A stretch of DNA of 50,549 nt from Opitutaceae bacterium. Its GTDB lineage: Bacteria; Verrucomicrobiota; Verrucomicrobiia; Opitutales; Opitutaceae. The notes under the pieces are model-generated. The model had not been told where the DNA came from and made no database searches. It was given only the letters and a program-made list of their open reading frames with translations. Below, one piece after another: positions 1 to 9,461 of this stretch; positions within the stretch are counted from its first letter, which is position 1; each line of letters opens with the position of its first letter. The stretch lies in assembly GCA_016794625.1 (NCBI GenBank), contig JAEUGY010000073.1, forward strand, positions 1 to 50,549, in the 5' to 3' direction. Made by a program: the position numbers and the translations under genes.

Positions 1-165
1 AAACGCATCCGCACGTGGATCAATGGCGTGCCCGGACTCGACTATGTCGAAGCCGACGCGACCATCCCGCTCGACGGCCACATCGGCCTGCAGATTCATA
101 GCGGCGGCATAGCCTGGATCGAAGCCAAGGACATCACCCTCGAGGAACTCCCTTCGGTCAAATAG
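1..165 (+). CDS. DUF1080 (3-keto-disaccharide hydrolase-like) protein, C-terminal fragment
   Basis: The window opens inside a reading frame that runs from base 1 to a TAG stop at 163-165, giving 54 residues. The readable end contains IRTWINGVP, then HIGLQIHSGG and a final IEAKDITLEEL stretch. This pattern (a W-x-NG turn, a GxIGLQ-H-GG strand and a W-R/I-x-I-x-L strand) is the usual C-terminus of the DUF1080 concanavalin-like beta-sandwich, often secreted in Verrucomicrobiota and Planctomycetes and linked to sugar-derivative hydrolysis. The catalytic part lies outside the window, so the enzyme activity is not shown. The frame is too short and lacks a start in the window. Confidence 0.7.
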   Translation, partial: KRIRTWINGVPGLDYVEADATIPLDGHIGLQIHSGGIAWIEAKDITLEELPSVK

Positions 166-261
166 GGGCACATTCACCGGCCGGCCGCTCGTGACTCCGG
201 CCCACCCGACCGTGACTTCTCTCCTATTTCCCGGGAGGAGGGTTCATGGTAGGATGCAGGC

Positions 262-1434
262 ATGTCTTCCGACTCTTATGACCACCGCACCACCGGAGGA
301 CTGTACGGTGCGATCGCCTTTGCGTTGGTGGTGGTGACGTGTTTCACGGGGTACTTTTTCAACCAGCGATTCTACCAGCCGGCCAACCTGGTACCGGTCA
401 CGTTCGCCCTCGGCGCGCTCTACGGCACGCTCGGCATCCTCGGCTCCGCCTTGCACACCCGCGGCGGATCGGGGCGGGCCCTCTACTTCGTACTGCAATG
501 TGCAATTCTGACCGCCCTGATCTGGCTCAGTCCGCTCCGGGGTTCGTTTGCCATCATCGTGTTGCCGATCGTGAGCGAGGCGATTTTCGAACTGCGCCCG
601 CGCTACGCCGTCCTTGTGGGTCTCTACCTCTTTCTCCAGACGATTCTGGTCTGGATGGTCCCCTATGGGCCGGCCGCCGTGCTTTCGGCCATCTTCAGCT
701 ACGCCGCGGCCTTTGGATTCACCATCGCCTTCACCCTGATCACCCGCCACGCGTTGGCCAGCCGGGAACGGGAAAAGGCGCTGCGGGAAGACCTCGAACG
801 CGCCAACCACAAGCTGCGGGAAAGCGCGGCCCAGACCGCCGAACTCGCCACCACCCGGGAGCGCAACCGGCTCGCCCGTGAGATCCACGACGGCGTCGGC
901 CATTACCTGACGGTGGTGAAAACGCAGCTCGACGCCGCCGCCGGCCTGATGGCGACGCAGCCCGAGCGGGCGCGCGAGGTGGTGGGGTCGGCCGCGAAAC
1001 TGACCGCGGAGGCGCTTGAGGATGTGCGGCGGTCGGTCGGTTCTCTGCGCGCAGACAGCCCGCCGGTGGGCCTCACTGTCGCCTTGAACGACCTCGCCCA
1101 GCACGGCCAGCCGGTGCCGTCCGTCCAGATTGAGGGGGTGGCCCGCCCCCTGCCGAGCGGGGTGGAGCACGCTCTCTTCCGGGCCGCGCAGGAGGGACTG
1201 ACCAATGTGCGCAAACACGCCGGCGCGCAGGAGGCGTCGCTGGTGCTCGACTTCCGCGCGCCCAATCAGGTCCGCCTCGAGATCGCCGACAACGGCCGCG
1301 GTGCCGCTTCCGTGGATCCACGCGGGTTCGGCCTCGTCGGCCTACGCGAGCGCATCGAGCTGCTCGGGGGTCGCGTCGAGGCGGGTCCCCGACCGGAGGG
1401 CGGATTCCGCCTGCGCGTCGAGGTGCCGGCATGA
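262..1434 (+). CDS. Sensor histidine kinase, NarL/DesK type (HisKA_3 + HATPase_c)
   Basis: A 390-residue membrane kinase. Residues 15-160 form about five to six hydrophobic segments with no large extracellular loop, so the signal is probably read in or at the membrane. A coiled stretch (165-200) leads to the H-box REIHDGVGH with the phospho-acceptor His209. The ATP-binding part has an N-box (QEGLTNVRKHA, Asn315), DNGRG (343-347) and GFGLVGLRER (355-364). The ATG at 262 follows an AGGA about 8 bases upstream, with a stronger GGAGGAGG further up at 235-242. The stop overlaps the ATG of the response regulator (ATGA), so the two are translationally coupled and form one two-component system. An ABC permease follows, which suggests an envelope-stress or export role, but that is inference. 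Confidence 0.93.
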   Translation: MSSDSYDHRTTGGLYGAIAFALVVVTCFTGYFFNQRFYQPANLVPVTFALGALYGTLGILGSALHTRGGSGRALYFVLQCAILTALIWLSPLRGSFAIIVLPIVSEAIFELRPRYAVLVGLYLFLQTILVWMVPYGPAAVLSAIFSYAAAFGFTIAFTLITRHALASREREKALREDLERANHKLRESAAQTAELATTRERNRLAREIHDGVGHYLTVVKTQLDAAAGLMATQPERAREVVGSAAKLTAEALEDVRRSVGSLRADSPPVGLTVALNDLAQHGQPVPSVQIEGVARPLPSGVEHALFRAAQEGLTNVRKHAGAQEASLVLDFRAPNQVRLEIADNGRGAASVDPRGFGLVGLRERIELLGGRVEAGPRPEGGFRLRVEVPA

Positions 1435-2087
1435 AGCCCATCCGTCTGCTTCTGGTCGACGACCAGTCCTTGTTCCGGGAGGCGTTGCGCACCTTGCTTT
1501 CGCTGCAGTCCGATTTCGAGGTGGTGGGTGAGGCCGAGAACGGGCTGCGGGCGGTCGATCTCGCACGCGACCAGCAACCGGATGTCATCCTGATGGACTT
1601 GCGCATGCCGGTTCTCGGGGGAGTCGAAGCCACCCGGCGCATTCTTCACCACCGGCCGGAGGCGCGCGTGGTGGTGCTCACGACCTTCGACGAAGACACC
1701 GAGATCATCGAGGCCCTGCGCGCCGGAGCGCTGGGTTATCTGCTCAAGGCCTGTTCGGCCGAAAAACTGTACGAGGCCGTGCGGGCGAGTGCGCGCAACA
1801 CCTTTGTCCTGGAACCGTCGGTCGCCGCCAAGCTCATGGCCGAGCTCGACCGTCGGAGCCAGCCCGCCGCGCCCAAAGTCGCGCCCAAACTAGCCGACCC
1901 GCTCTCGGAGCGCGAACAGGATGTGCTGCGGCTGCTCGCCTCGGGCTGCAGCAACAAGGAGATCGGGTCGCGCCTGAACATCGCCGAAGGCACGGTGAAG
2001 AATCACATGACCAATGTGCTGGGCAAGCTGCAGGTCTTCGACCGCACCCAGGCGGCGCTGCGCGCCCGGGAGCTGGGTCTGATCTGA
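1431..2087 (+). CDS. LuxR/NarL-family response regulator
   Basis: A 218-residue transcription regulator. The receiver domain (1-120) has the acidic pair Asp10-Asp11, the phospho-acceptor Asp56 in LMDLRMP, Thr84-Thr85 and Lys106. The C-terminal GerE-type helix-turn-helix (about 155-215) carries LSEREQDVLRLLASG, then NKEIGSRL and AEGTVKNHM. Its start overlaps the kinase stop by four bases, so it is the obvious partner of His209 in the upstream kinase. The likely target is the permease gene starting 140 bases downstream or its own operon; no binding site can be defined from one locus. Confidence 0.95.
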   Translation: MKPIRLLLVDDQSLFREALRTLLSLQSDFEVVGEAENGLRAVDLARDQQPDVILMDLRMPVLGGVEATRRILHHRPEARVVVLTTFDEDTEIIEALRAGALGYLLKACSAEKLYEAVRASARNTFVLEPSVAAKLMAELDRRSQPAAPKVAPKLADPLSEREQDVLRLLASGCSNKEIGSRLNIAEGTVKNHMTNVLGKLQVFDRTQAALRARELGLI

Positions 2088-2227
2088 GAGAGGGGTGGCG
2101 GCGACACGCCGCCGGGTGGACGCACCCGCGGACCATGACCGGGGTCATGCCCGGCCATGACCTCGGCCTGACTTTCAGGCGATGTGGCGGAACGACGGGA
2201 GGTGTTAAGGTGGGCACGAACCCGCCC

Positions 2228-4639
2228 ATGACCGCTTTTCCGACCGAACTCCGTTCCGCCCTGCAGTCCCTTCGGCGCTCGCCCGGCTACTCCAGCTTTG
2301 CCCTCGCACTGCTCACGCTCGGCATCGGCGCCACGGTCGCGGTGTACTCGTTGCTCGACTCGATCCTGCTCCGTCCCCTGCCCTACCCGGGGGCGGACTC
2401 CCTGGTGGGGCTCACCTCGCACCACGCCGGCAAGGGTCTGACCATGCCGTCGCTCTCGGCCAGCGACTTTCGCGACCTGCATGCCCGCGCCCGTTCCTAC
2501 GTTTCCCTCGCCGCGTTCCGTCCCGGTTTCTCCTCGTACGCGCCCTCCGGGGGCGATCCGGTGCAGCTCGTCGCCGCCCTCGTGACCGAGGAGTTTTTTC
2601 CCACCTTCGGCGTCGCGCCGCTCCACGGACTGGCCCCGCGCCCGGATGCCTTCACCCTCTCCGGTCCGCGTGTCGCGCTGCTCAGCCACGCCGCCTGGCA
2701 GCGGCACTTCGCCGGCCGCCGCGATCTGATCGGCCAGACCGTGATCATCGACGATACGCCCACCACGGTGATCGGTGTGATGCCGGATCACTTCCGCGAA
2801 CCCGACTTCGTTGATCTCTGGCTCCCGTTTCCCGTGGAGGCGCCGGAGAACCTTGCTCGCGACTCCCGCTTCTGGAGCACGATCGGCCGGCTCAAGCCGG
2901 GGATCCGGCCGGAGGAGGCCGCGGCCGAGGCGGCCGTGATTGCCGCGTCACTGGCTCATGAATACCCCGCGGTCAACGCCGGCTGGACCCTCCGCGCGCG
3001 TCCGCTGCTCGAGCTGCGGGTCGGCGATCTGCGCGGCACCCTTCTGCTGCTGCTCGGCGCGGTCGGCCTCGTGCTGCTGCTGGCCTGCGCCAACCTCGCC
3101 AACCTCCTGCTCGCCCGCGGGGTGGCGCGCCTGCCGGAGTTCGCCGTGCGCCTCGCGCTGGGCGCCTCGCCCGCCACCCTTGCCCGGGGGGTCCTGCTGG
3201 AGAGCGGACTGCTCGCCGCCGCCGGCGGCGTGGCCGGCGCGGCGCTCGCCGCGGTGGCGGTGCCGCTGCTCGCCCGGCAGCTGCCCGCCGGCCTCGTGCC
3301 CCGCTCGCACGCGATCGCCGTCGCCGGTCCCGCCCTCGCCTTCGCCGCCGGACTCGCGGTGCTCACCGGACTGGTCTTCGGACTGCTCCCGGCCTGGCAG
3401 GCCAGCCGCATCCCGGTCAACGCCCTGCTGAAGACCGCCGGCACGCGCGCCGGCGGCAGCCGCTTCACCGCCCGGGCGCAGTCCGCCCTCGTGGTCGGAC
3501 AGGTGGCGCTGACCCTAGTGGTGCTCTCCTCGGCCACGCTGCTGACCCGTCGCCTGCTTGACCTCGAACGCACGCCGGCGGGGTTCGACCCGCGCGACGT
3601 GCTCGCGGTGCGCCTCGCCCCGCCCCCCACCCGGTGGGAGACGCCGGTGGAACTCGCCGCGTACTACGACCGCGCCCTCGCCGAGGTCCTGCGTCTGCCC
3701 GGCGTGACCGCCGCCGCGATCAATTCCAGCGCCCCGCTCTGCGGCATCTCCCTGCGTTATCCGCTCACCGTGGAACGGGACACCCGCGCGGAGGCGACAC
3801 CGGATGAGGCCGTGTTCAACGCCGTCAGCCCTGGATACGTCCGGACCCTGCGGCTGCCGCTGCTGCAGGGACGCGACCTGAACGAGGGCGACACCCTCGA
3901 ATCGACCAAGGTCTGCCTGATCAACCGCACGCTTGCCACGCGGCTCTTCGGCGAGAGCAACCCGATTGGCCGCCGGGTGCGGATTGTGCCGTGGTTGCTC
4001 CACGACTACCGGGAGATCGTCGGCGTCGTGGGCGACACCCGCCAGGACAACCTCTCCGACCCGCCGCCCGCGCAGATCTACGTTCCCCAGACGCAGTCCC
4101 CCTGGTTCTTCAGCACGCTCCTGATCCGCGCCCCCGCCGGCGCCGGCCTCAGCCGCTCCGTGCAGGCGGCGCTCCAGCGGGCCGATCCGACGGCCTCGTT
4201 TTCCCTGCGCGCACTGGAGGACAACATCGCCCGCACCACGCTCGTGCCACGACTCCGCTCCCACCTCGTCGCCCTCTTCGGCGCCGTCGCCCTCGGCCTG
4301 TCCCTGCTTGGACTCTACGCCAGCCTGACCTTCGGGGTGCGCCAGCAGCGGCGCGACATCGGCGTGCGCATGGCGCTGGGCGCCACGCCCGCCGTCGTCT
4401 TTCGCGACGTGCTCGGCCGGGCGGCGCGGCTGGCGCTGCTCGGCGTCGGCTCCGGCACGCTGGCCGCCCTCGCCCTCGCCCAGGTCCTGCACGGCACCGT
4501 GGAGCGTGCGCTCGCACCCGACCCCTGGGTGCTGCTCGCCCTCGCCGCCCTGCTCCCGCTGGCCTGTCTGCTCGCCTGCGCGGCCCCGGCCGCTGCCGCC
4601 GCGCGTCTCGATCCCGCCCGCGCCCTGCAAACCGAATGA
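2228..4639 (+). CDS. ABC transporter permease, ADOP/MacB-like (FtsX fold)
   Basis: An 803-residue membrane protein of the duplicated-permease type common in Acidobacteria and Verrucomicrobiota. The N-terminal half has an ELRSALQSLRRSPGY amphipathic lead, TM1 with TLGIGATVAVYSLLDS, a large periplasmic MacB_PCD-like region (about 50-270) and an FtsX segment with ANLANLLLARG and VRLALGAS. The second half repeats this and ends with RRDIGVRMALGATPA, more TM helices and LDPARALQTE. I start it at 2228 because the family typically begins just before ELRSALQSLRR; an in-frame ATG at 2135 would add 31 atypical residues. No ATPase gene is adjacent, as is usual for ADOP proteins. It follows the two-component pair and its stop overlaps a possible ATG (4636) of the next gene. 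Confidence 0.9.
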   Translation: MTAFPTELRSALQSLRRSPGYSSFALALLTLGIGATVAVYSLLDSILLRPLPYPGADSLVGLTSHHAGKGLTMPSLSASDFRDLHARARSYVSLAAFRPGFSSYAPSGGDPVQLVAALVTEEFFPTFGVAPLHGLAPRPDAFTLSGPRVALLSHAAWQRHFAGRRDLIGQTVIIDDTPTTVIGVMPDHFREPDFVDLWLPFPVEAPENLARDSRFWSTIGRLKPGIRPEEAAAEAAVIAASLAHEYPAVNAGWTLRARPLLELRVGDLRGTLLLLLGAVGLVLLLACANLANLLLARGVARLPEFAVRLALGASPATLARGVLLESGLLAAAGGVAGAALAAVAVPLLARQLPAGLVPRSHAIAVAGPALAFAAGLAVLTGLVFGLLPAWQASRIPVNALLKTAGTRAGGSRFTARAQSALVVGQVALTLVVLSSATLLTRRLLDLERTPAGFDPRDVLAVRLAPPPTRWETPVELAAYYDRALAEVLRLPGVTAAAINSSAPLCGISLRYPLTVERDTRAEATPDEAVFNAVSPGYVRTLRLPLLQGRDLNEGDTLESTKVCLINRTLATRLFGESNPIGRRVRIVPWLLHDYREIVGVVGDTRQDNLSDPPPAQIYVPQTQSPWFFSTLLIRAPAGAGLSRSVQAALQRADPTASFSLRALEDNIARTTLVPRLRSHLVALFGAVALGLSLLGLYASLTFGVRQQRRDIGVRMALGATPAVVFRDVLGRAARLALLGVGSGTLAALALAQVLHGTVERALAPDPWVLLALAALLPLACLLACAAPAAAAARLDPARALQTE

Positions 4640-4668
4640 TCCCTTCCCAACTCCTATCCACACCTCCC

Positions 4669-5463
4669 ATGAATCCGATCCGCTCCCTCGTCCTCCGACT
4701 CCTCCTGCTTCCCACGCTCGCCTCGCTTCTGCTACCGGGCCTGCACGCCGCGTCGCCGTTGCAAGACGCCGAAGCCGCCCTCCAGAAAGGAGACCTCGCC
4801 GCGGCAGAGACGCTCCTGAACCCATTGGATACGACCGCCGAAACCGACGCCGCCACGCTGCGCCTGCTCAGCCGCCTCCGCCTCGCCCAGAAGCGCACGA
4901 AAGAAGCGGTGACGCTGGCCGAACGGGTGACCACCGCCCACCCCGAGGACGCGGCAGGCTTCGCACAACTCGGCCACGCCTACAGCCAGCGCATCGGGGA
5001 GGTGACCTTCATGCAGCAGGCGGTGTTGTCCGGCAAACTGCGCCGGGCGTATGAACGCTGCGTGGAACTTGATCCCAAGCACCTCGACGGCCTGATCGGC
5101 CTGACCCGCTACTTCTCCAACGCCCCGGAGATTGCCGGCGGCAGCCTCGTCAAGGCCGTCGAGTACGCGCGGCGGGTCGCCGCGGTCCACCCCTTTCTCG
5201 GTGCGGTCGAGCTCGGACGGATCGCGGAAAAAGACAAACAACCCGAAGTCGCCCTCGGGCACTATGAGGCAGCCAGCCAGCTCAACCCCAAGCACGCCGG
5301 CGTGCTCGCCGCCTGCGGGCGACTGCTCGCCCAACTCGGCCGCAAAGACGAGGCCCGGCAACGCTTCACCTCCGCGCTCGCGCTCCAACCCGGGCACGCC
5401 GGGGCCAGCAAAGGGCTGGACGAACTGGATCGCGCGGCGTCAACACCTGCGCCGACCCCCTGA
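4669..5463 (+). CDS. Secreted tetratricopeptide-repeat protein
   Basis: A 264-residue protein with an N-terminal signal peptide (hydrophobic 8-24, cleavage likely near HAAS). The rest consists of TPR-like helical pairs: AEAALQKGDLAAAETLL near residue 35, AKEAVTLAERVTTAHPED near 80, RAYERCVELDPKHLDGL near 125 and HYEAASQLNPKHAGVLAACG near 200. It probably acts as a periplasmic scaffold; no catalytic motif is visible. The ATG at 4669 gives a clean signal peptide; an ATG at 4636 in the same frame overlaps the permease stop and may allow coupled translation. Its position suggests it belongs with the permease and the two-component system. Confidence 0.82.
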   Translation: MNPIRSLVLRLLLLPTLASLLLPGLHAASPLQDAEAALQKGDLAAAETLLNPLDTTAETDAATLRLLSRLRLAQKRTKEAVTLAERVTTAHPEDAAGFAQLGHAYSQRIGEVTFMQQAVLSGKLRRAYERCVELDPKHLDGLIGLTRYFSNAPEIAGGSLVKAVEYARRVAAVHPFLGAVELGRIAEKDKQPEVALGHYEAASQLNPKHAGVLAACGRLLAQLGRKDEARQRFTSALALQPGHAGASKGLDELDRAASTPAPTP

Positions 5464-5469
5464 GTGGGC

Positions 5470-5493
5470 GGCCGGCCCCCCGCACGGCCGGCC
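5470..5493. terminator. GC hairpin after the TPR gene
   Basis: Arms at 5470-5477 and 5486-5493 are both GGCCGGCC, which is self-complementary, with an 8-base loop. It starts 7 bases after the TPR stop and could end that transcript. There is no T-run after it, so intrinsic termination is uncertain. The rest of the 5464-5749 gap, before the TonB receptor start, shows no clear promoter. Confidence 0.4.
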
Positions 5494-5749
5494 CACCGGC
5501 CGGGCCATGAAAATTCAGGGTTGAACATTCACGTCGCGACGCCCGGGCCGCTCGCAATCGGTGGGTGAAGAACGGCGATTGACAGCCGGGCGTGTGCGGG
5601 AACGCTCAGTTCTGTCTGTTGGGCGTGTGTACCTCCACGTTTCGGCCGAACCTTGCGGTTCTCCCGGAAATCACACCCCGCCGTTTTGCGGCCCGACCTC
5701 CGGTTCGAGCCAGCCTACGGTTTCAAACCCTCGCCTGCCGCCCTTTTTC

Positions 5750-8700
5750 ATGACCCGCCATCCCGCAACCCCTGCTCCCTCGTCTGTTGTTCCCGCCCGA
5801 GCCGGCGCCATCCGCCTCGCGGCCTGCCTGCTGGCTCTGATGACCTGCGCCCGGGCCCAGACCGTCGCCCCTCCCGCCGCGCCGGCCGCCGACCCGGCCC
5901 GGCGGCCGGTGGTGCCGGTCGCCGTGGAGGCCAAGGACGAGGAATCCGTCGTCGAGCTGACGCCCTTCGTGGTCGCGGCCGACGCCGACCGCGGCTACCA
6001 GTCGACCTCGACGCTGGCCGGCACGCGTCTGCGGACGGAGCTCCGCGACGTCGGCGCCGCCATCTCGGTCGTCAACGCCCAGTTCCTCGCCGACACCGCG
6101 TCGACGAATGCGAAGGACCTGCTCGTCTATACGACCGGTACCGAGGCCGCCGGCATGGGCGGCAATTTCTCCGGCGTCGGCACGGGCAACGGCTTCTCCA
6201 ACGCCGAGGACGGCCTGGTCAGCCCCAATCAGTCCACCCGCGTGCGCGGGTTGAGCGGCGCCGACCTCACGCGCGACTTCTTTTCGACCGACATCGGTAT
6301 GGATTCCTACAATACCGAACGGGTCGACATCTCCCGCGGCGCCAACGCCATCCTCTTCGGCCTGGGCAGCCCGGCCGGCATCATCAACAACCAGCTGAAG
6401 GCGCCGAACCTGCGCAAGAACGGCATCACCTTCGTGCAGAACGTCAGCCGCTATGGCTCCCACCGCGAGGTGCTCGACGTCAACCAGATGATCATCAAGG
6501 ACCGGCTGAGCGTGCGCGTCATCGGCCTGAACGACCAGGAGCAGTTCCGCCAGGAGCCCGCGTTCGAGGACGACCGGCGCCTCTTTGCCTCGCTGCGCTG
6601 GGAGCCCCGGCTCTTCAAGAGCGGCTTCACCCAGGTCCAGGTCAGCTACGAGGACGGTGAGATCAAGGCCAACCGGCCCCGCCTGACCCCGCCCCACGAC
6701 GGCCTCACGGTCTGGTACTCGGTCCTGAACAAGGTTTCACTCGACCCGACCGTGCCGACGTCCGTGACCAACAACCCCCTGCTCGCCGCGCACCTCGGCT
6801 CCGCCGGGCGCTGGTTTGGCCAGGTCGGCGCGGTCTTCACCGACCCCGCCTCCGCCACGCAGGGTGGCAACGGCGTGCCGCCCTTCATGATGAGCCGCGG
6901 CGGCACCCCCTTCACACAGTGGTTCGGCGTCGGCGCCTACACGGCCCAGGGCAACAACCCGCTCTTCTTCCTCAACCAGCAGTTCGCGCCGGCCGGGCAG
7001 GCCTACGCCGGGCTGTGGAAATACCAGGAGATCCGCGACCCGAGCGTCTTCAACTTCTACGACAAGCTGCTCGACGGGCCCAACAAGAGCGAATCAGCCA
7101 ACTTCAACGCCCTCAACGCCACGGTGCGCCAGACGTTCCTCAACGACGCCATCGGCCTCGAGCTGGCCTACGACCGGCAGGAGCACGCCCGGCGCAACCG
7201 CAGCCTGATCGGGTTCGACGCCGCCACCATCCACGTCGACATGCAGAACAAGCTGGTCGACGGCTCCCCCAATCCGAACTTCGGCCGCCCCTACTTTGCT
7301 TCCGACTCGATCGGCAACTACATGGTCGACACGGACCGCGAGGCCTTCCGCGCCACCACCTACGCCACCATCGACCTGACCCGGAAGGCCGGCCTGCTCC
7401 GGCATCTCGGGCGTCACGTCTTCACCGGCGTCTACAGCGACCAGGAGAGCACCCGCCTCTCCCGCACGCACCAGGGCTTCGTCTACACGCTCGACCAGAA
7501 CGTCTACGCCGACAACGCCGCCACGCAGTCCTATCCTGGATACGTGGCGATCCACTACCTCGGCGGCTCCATCGCCAACCTGTCCTCACCCGCCGGCGCC
7601 AACATCCAGAACCTGACCGCCCTGCACAACCCGGTCGCCACCGGCACCGCCCTGCTCTTCGACAACCGCACCGATGTCTGGGTGCGCGCCCCGGTCAGCG
7701 TGCTCGATCCGGAGACCAACCTGGACAAGCTTTACTCGCAGGCCTCGCGCGCCCTGAACAAGACCAAGAGCTACTCCGCCATCTGGCAGAGCTACTTCCT
7801 CAACCGCAAGCTGGTCGGCCTGGTCGGCTGGCGGCAGGACGAGTTCTCGCTCTTCGACGCCGGCGTGCCGAAAACCGTGCCGGTCACCGGCCAGGTCAAT
7901 CCCTTTGACCCGACGTGGACCTACCCGGCGTCGCCCACCATCTACGCCAAGGACGAGACGGTCAGCTGGAGCGTCGTCGGCCATGCGCCGGACTTCATCA
8001 AGCGCCGGCTCCCGCGCGGCACCGACATCAGCCTCTCCTACAACCAGTCGGAGAATTTCCGGCCGTCCTCCACCGTGGCCGACGTCTACGGCCGCCCCTT
8101 TGAGCCGCCCGCGGGCTCGACCAAGGACATCGGCGTGACCCTTTCGCTGGCGGATAACAAGTTCGTCCTGCGCGTCATGCGCTACGAGACCAACCAGTCG
8201 AACGACGTCAGCACGTTCTACAACACCTTCTGGCCGGGCAACGATGTCGTGCGCGCCATGAACGGCCTGCGCGGCTCCCAGACCTCGGAGGTGCTGATCA
8301 ACCGCTGGTTCGGTTTCGCGCCGACCGACCCGCGTTATCTGCCGCTGCGCGCCAGTCTGACCAACCCCGCCCAGGCCAACAACCCGAACCCCACGTTGAC
8401 GACGGCCGAAACGGCCGCGCGCAATGCCTGGTTCGCCCAGCGCACGCGCGAGGAATGGCTCCGGCCGGTGGATCCCCTGCTCGCCTCGTCGTGGGCCTTC
8501 ACCCAGAATGCCAGTGGCACCTGGGCCGCCACCCGCCCGCCGAATGTCGGCAACATCGCGGACACGGAGTCCAAAGGTTGGGAAATCGAGGGCACCTTCA
8601 ACCCCCGCCCCTATTGGCGCTTCACCTTCAACGCCGCCCGGCAGGAGGCCTACCGCGCCAACTACGGAGCCGACTTCGCCGAATTCGTCGAACGCAACTT

Positions 8701-9259
8701 GAAGCTCTGGACGGATGGCGACGGTGTGGTCGCCTCCAGCATCCGCGCCCAGAACGGCTTCGAGGACATTCCGTTCTTCAACAGTGTGACCGGTTCGCGC
8801 CTGGGCGTGCAGGCGATCAACAACATGTACGTGCCCTACCTGAACGCCCTCGCCGCCAACAATTCCGCCGCCCAGGAACTGCGCAAATGGCGCTTCAATG
8901 TCATCACCAACTATGACTTCCAGTACCGCCGTCTCAAAGGCTTCAGCATCGGCGGCGGCGCCCGCTGGCAGGACCGCGTGGCGGTCGGCTATGGAGTGAA
9001 GAAGAACGAACTCGGCGTCTGGGTCTCGGACGTCACCCAGCCGTACTTCGGCAGTGACGAACTGGACATCGACCTCTGGGCCCGGTATTCGCGGAAGATC
9101 TACAAGGACAAGATCCGCTGGACCGCCCAGCTCAACATCCGCGACCTCTTCGGCAACGACGACCTGATCGCCGTGACCGCCCAGCCCAACGGGCAGATCG
9201 CCTCCGCGCGCATCCCGCAGCCGATGCAGTGGTCGATCACCAATACGTTCGCCTTCTGA
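5750..9259 (+). CDS. TonB-dependent outer-membrane receptor
   Basis: A 1169-residue receptor. It has a signal peptide (hydrophobic stretch IRLAACLLALMTCARAQ) and then the ELTPFVV segment that precedes the plug in Verrucomicrobiota receptors. The plug follows: TLAGTRLRTELRDVGAAISVV, a VRGLSGAD motif and the region ERVDISRGANAILFGLGSPAG. The remainder is a long beta-barrel with alternating aromatic strands, ending in the terminal Phe signal (NTFAF). It would import a large or scarce ligand using TonB energy; the substrate cannot be told from sequence. I place the start at 5750 because the frame extends 63 codons further up (to 5561) without signal-peptide character. No sigma/anti-sigma pair or SusD-like gene is adjacent. 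Confidence 0.93.
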   Translation: MTRHPATPAPSSVVPARAGAIRLAACLLALMTCARAQTVAPPAAPAADPARRPVVPVAVEAKDEESVVELTPFVVAADADRGYQSTSTLAGTRLRTELRDVGAAISVVNAQFLADTASTNAKDLLVYTTGTEAAGMGGNFSGVGTGNGFSNAEDGLVSPNQSTRVRGLSGADLTRDFFSTDIGMDSYNTERVDISRGANAILFGLGSPAGIINNQLKAPNLRKNGITFVQNVSRYGSHREVLDVNQMIIKDRLSVRVIGLNDQEQFRQEPAFEDDRRLFASLRWEPRLFKSGFTQVQVSYEDGEIKANRPRLTPPHDGLTVWYSVLNKVSLDPTVPTSVTNNPLLAAHLGSAGRWFGQVGAVFTDPASATQGGNGVPPFMMSRGGTPFTQWFGVGAYTAQGNNPLFFLNQQFAPAGQAYAGLWKYQEIRDPSVFNFYDKLLDGPNKSESANFNALNATVRQTFLNDAIGLELAYDRQEHARRNRSLIGFDAATIHVDMQNKLVDGSPNPNFGRPYFASDSIGNYMVDTDREAFRATTYATIDLTRKAGLLRHLGRHVFTGVYSDQESTRLSRTHQGFVYTLDQNVYADNAATQSYPGYVAIHYLGGSIANLSSPAGANIQNLTALHNPVATGTALLFDNRTDVWVRAPVSVLDPETNLDKLYSQASRALNKTKSYSAIWQSYFLNRKLVGLVGWRQDEFSLFDAGVPKTVPVTGQVNPFDPTWTYPASPTIYAKDETVSWSVVGHAPDFIKRRLPRGTDISLSYNQSENFRPSSTVADVYGRPFEPPAGSTKDIGVTLSLADNKFVLRVMRYETNQSNDVSTFYNTFWPGNDVVRAMNGLRGSQTSEVLINRWFGFAPTDPRYLPLRASLTNPAQANNPNPTLTTAETAARNAWFAQRTREEWLRPVDPLLASSWAFTQNASGTWAATRPPNVGNIADTESKGWEIEGTFNPRPYWRFTFNAARQEAYRANYGADFAEFVERNLKLWTDGDGVVASSIRAQNGFEDIPFFNSVTGSRLGVQAINNMYVPYLNALAANNSAAQELRKWRFNVITNYDFQYRRLKGFSIGGGARWQDRVAVGYGVKKNELGVWVSDVTQPYFGSDELDIDLWARYSRKIYKDKIRWTAQLNIRDLFGNDDLIAVTAQPNGQIASARIPQPMQWSITNTFAF

Positions 9260-9265
9260 GCGACG

Positions 9266-9289
9266 GGCCGCCCGCGGATGCGGGCGGCC
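9266..9289 (+). terminator. Hairpin after the TonB receptor gene
   Basis: A perfect 10-bp stem (GGCCGCCCGC at 9266-9275, GCGGGCGGCC at 9280-9289) with a GGAT loop sits 7 bases after the receptor stop. A second, fully palindromic 18-mer lies at 9297-9314. No T-tract follows, so these may stabilise the 3' end rather than terminate alone. Confidence 0.55.
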
Positions 9290-9461
9290 GCCGGCTCCGG
9301 GGCCGCGGCCCCGGGCTCGGCTACAATCTCGGCGGGATTTTCCAACCGAGACGGATTGCCTCATCGCGTTCCCCGCACTTCCTCCGGGGTGAACTGCGCC
9401 CGGATCCCACCGTTGACCCCGAACCCGTCGGGGTCTCCCCGGGCGTGACCTTTCCCCACGC

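Noticed and set aside
3515..4825. 436-codon open frame on - opposite the first ADOP permease
   Set aside because: Low-complexity Gly/Arg/Glu composition; the + strand permease has full family motifs.
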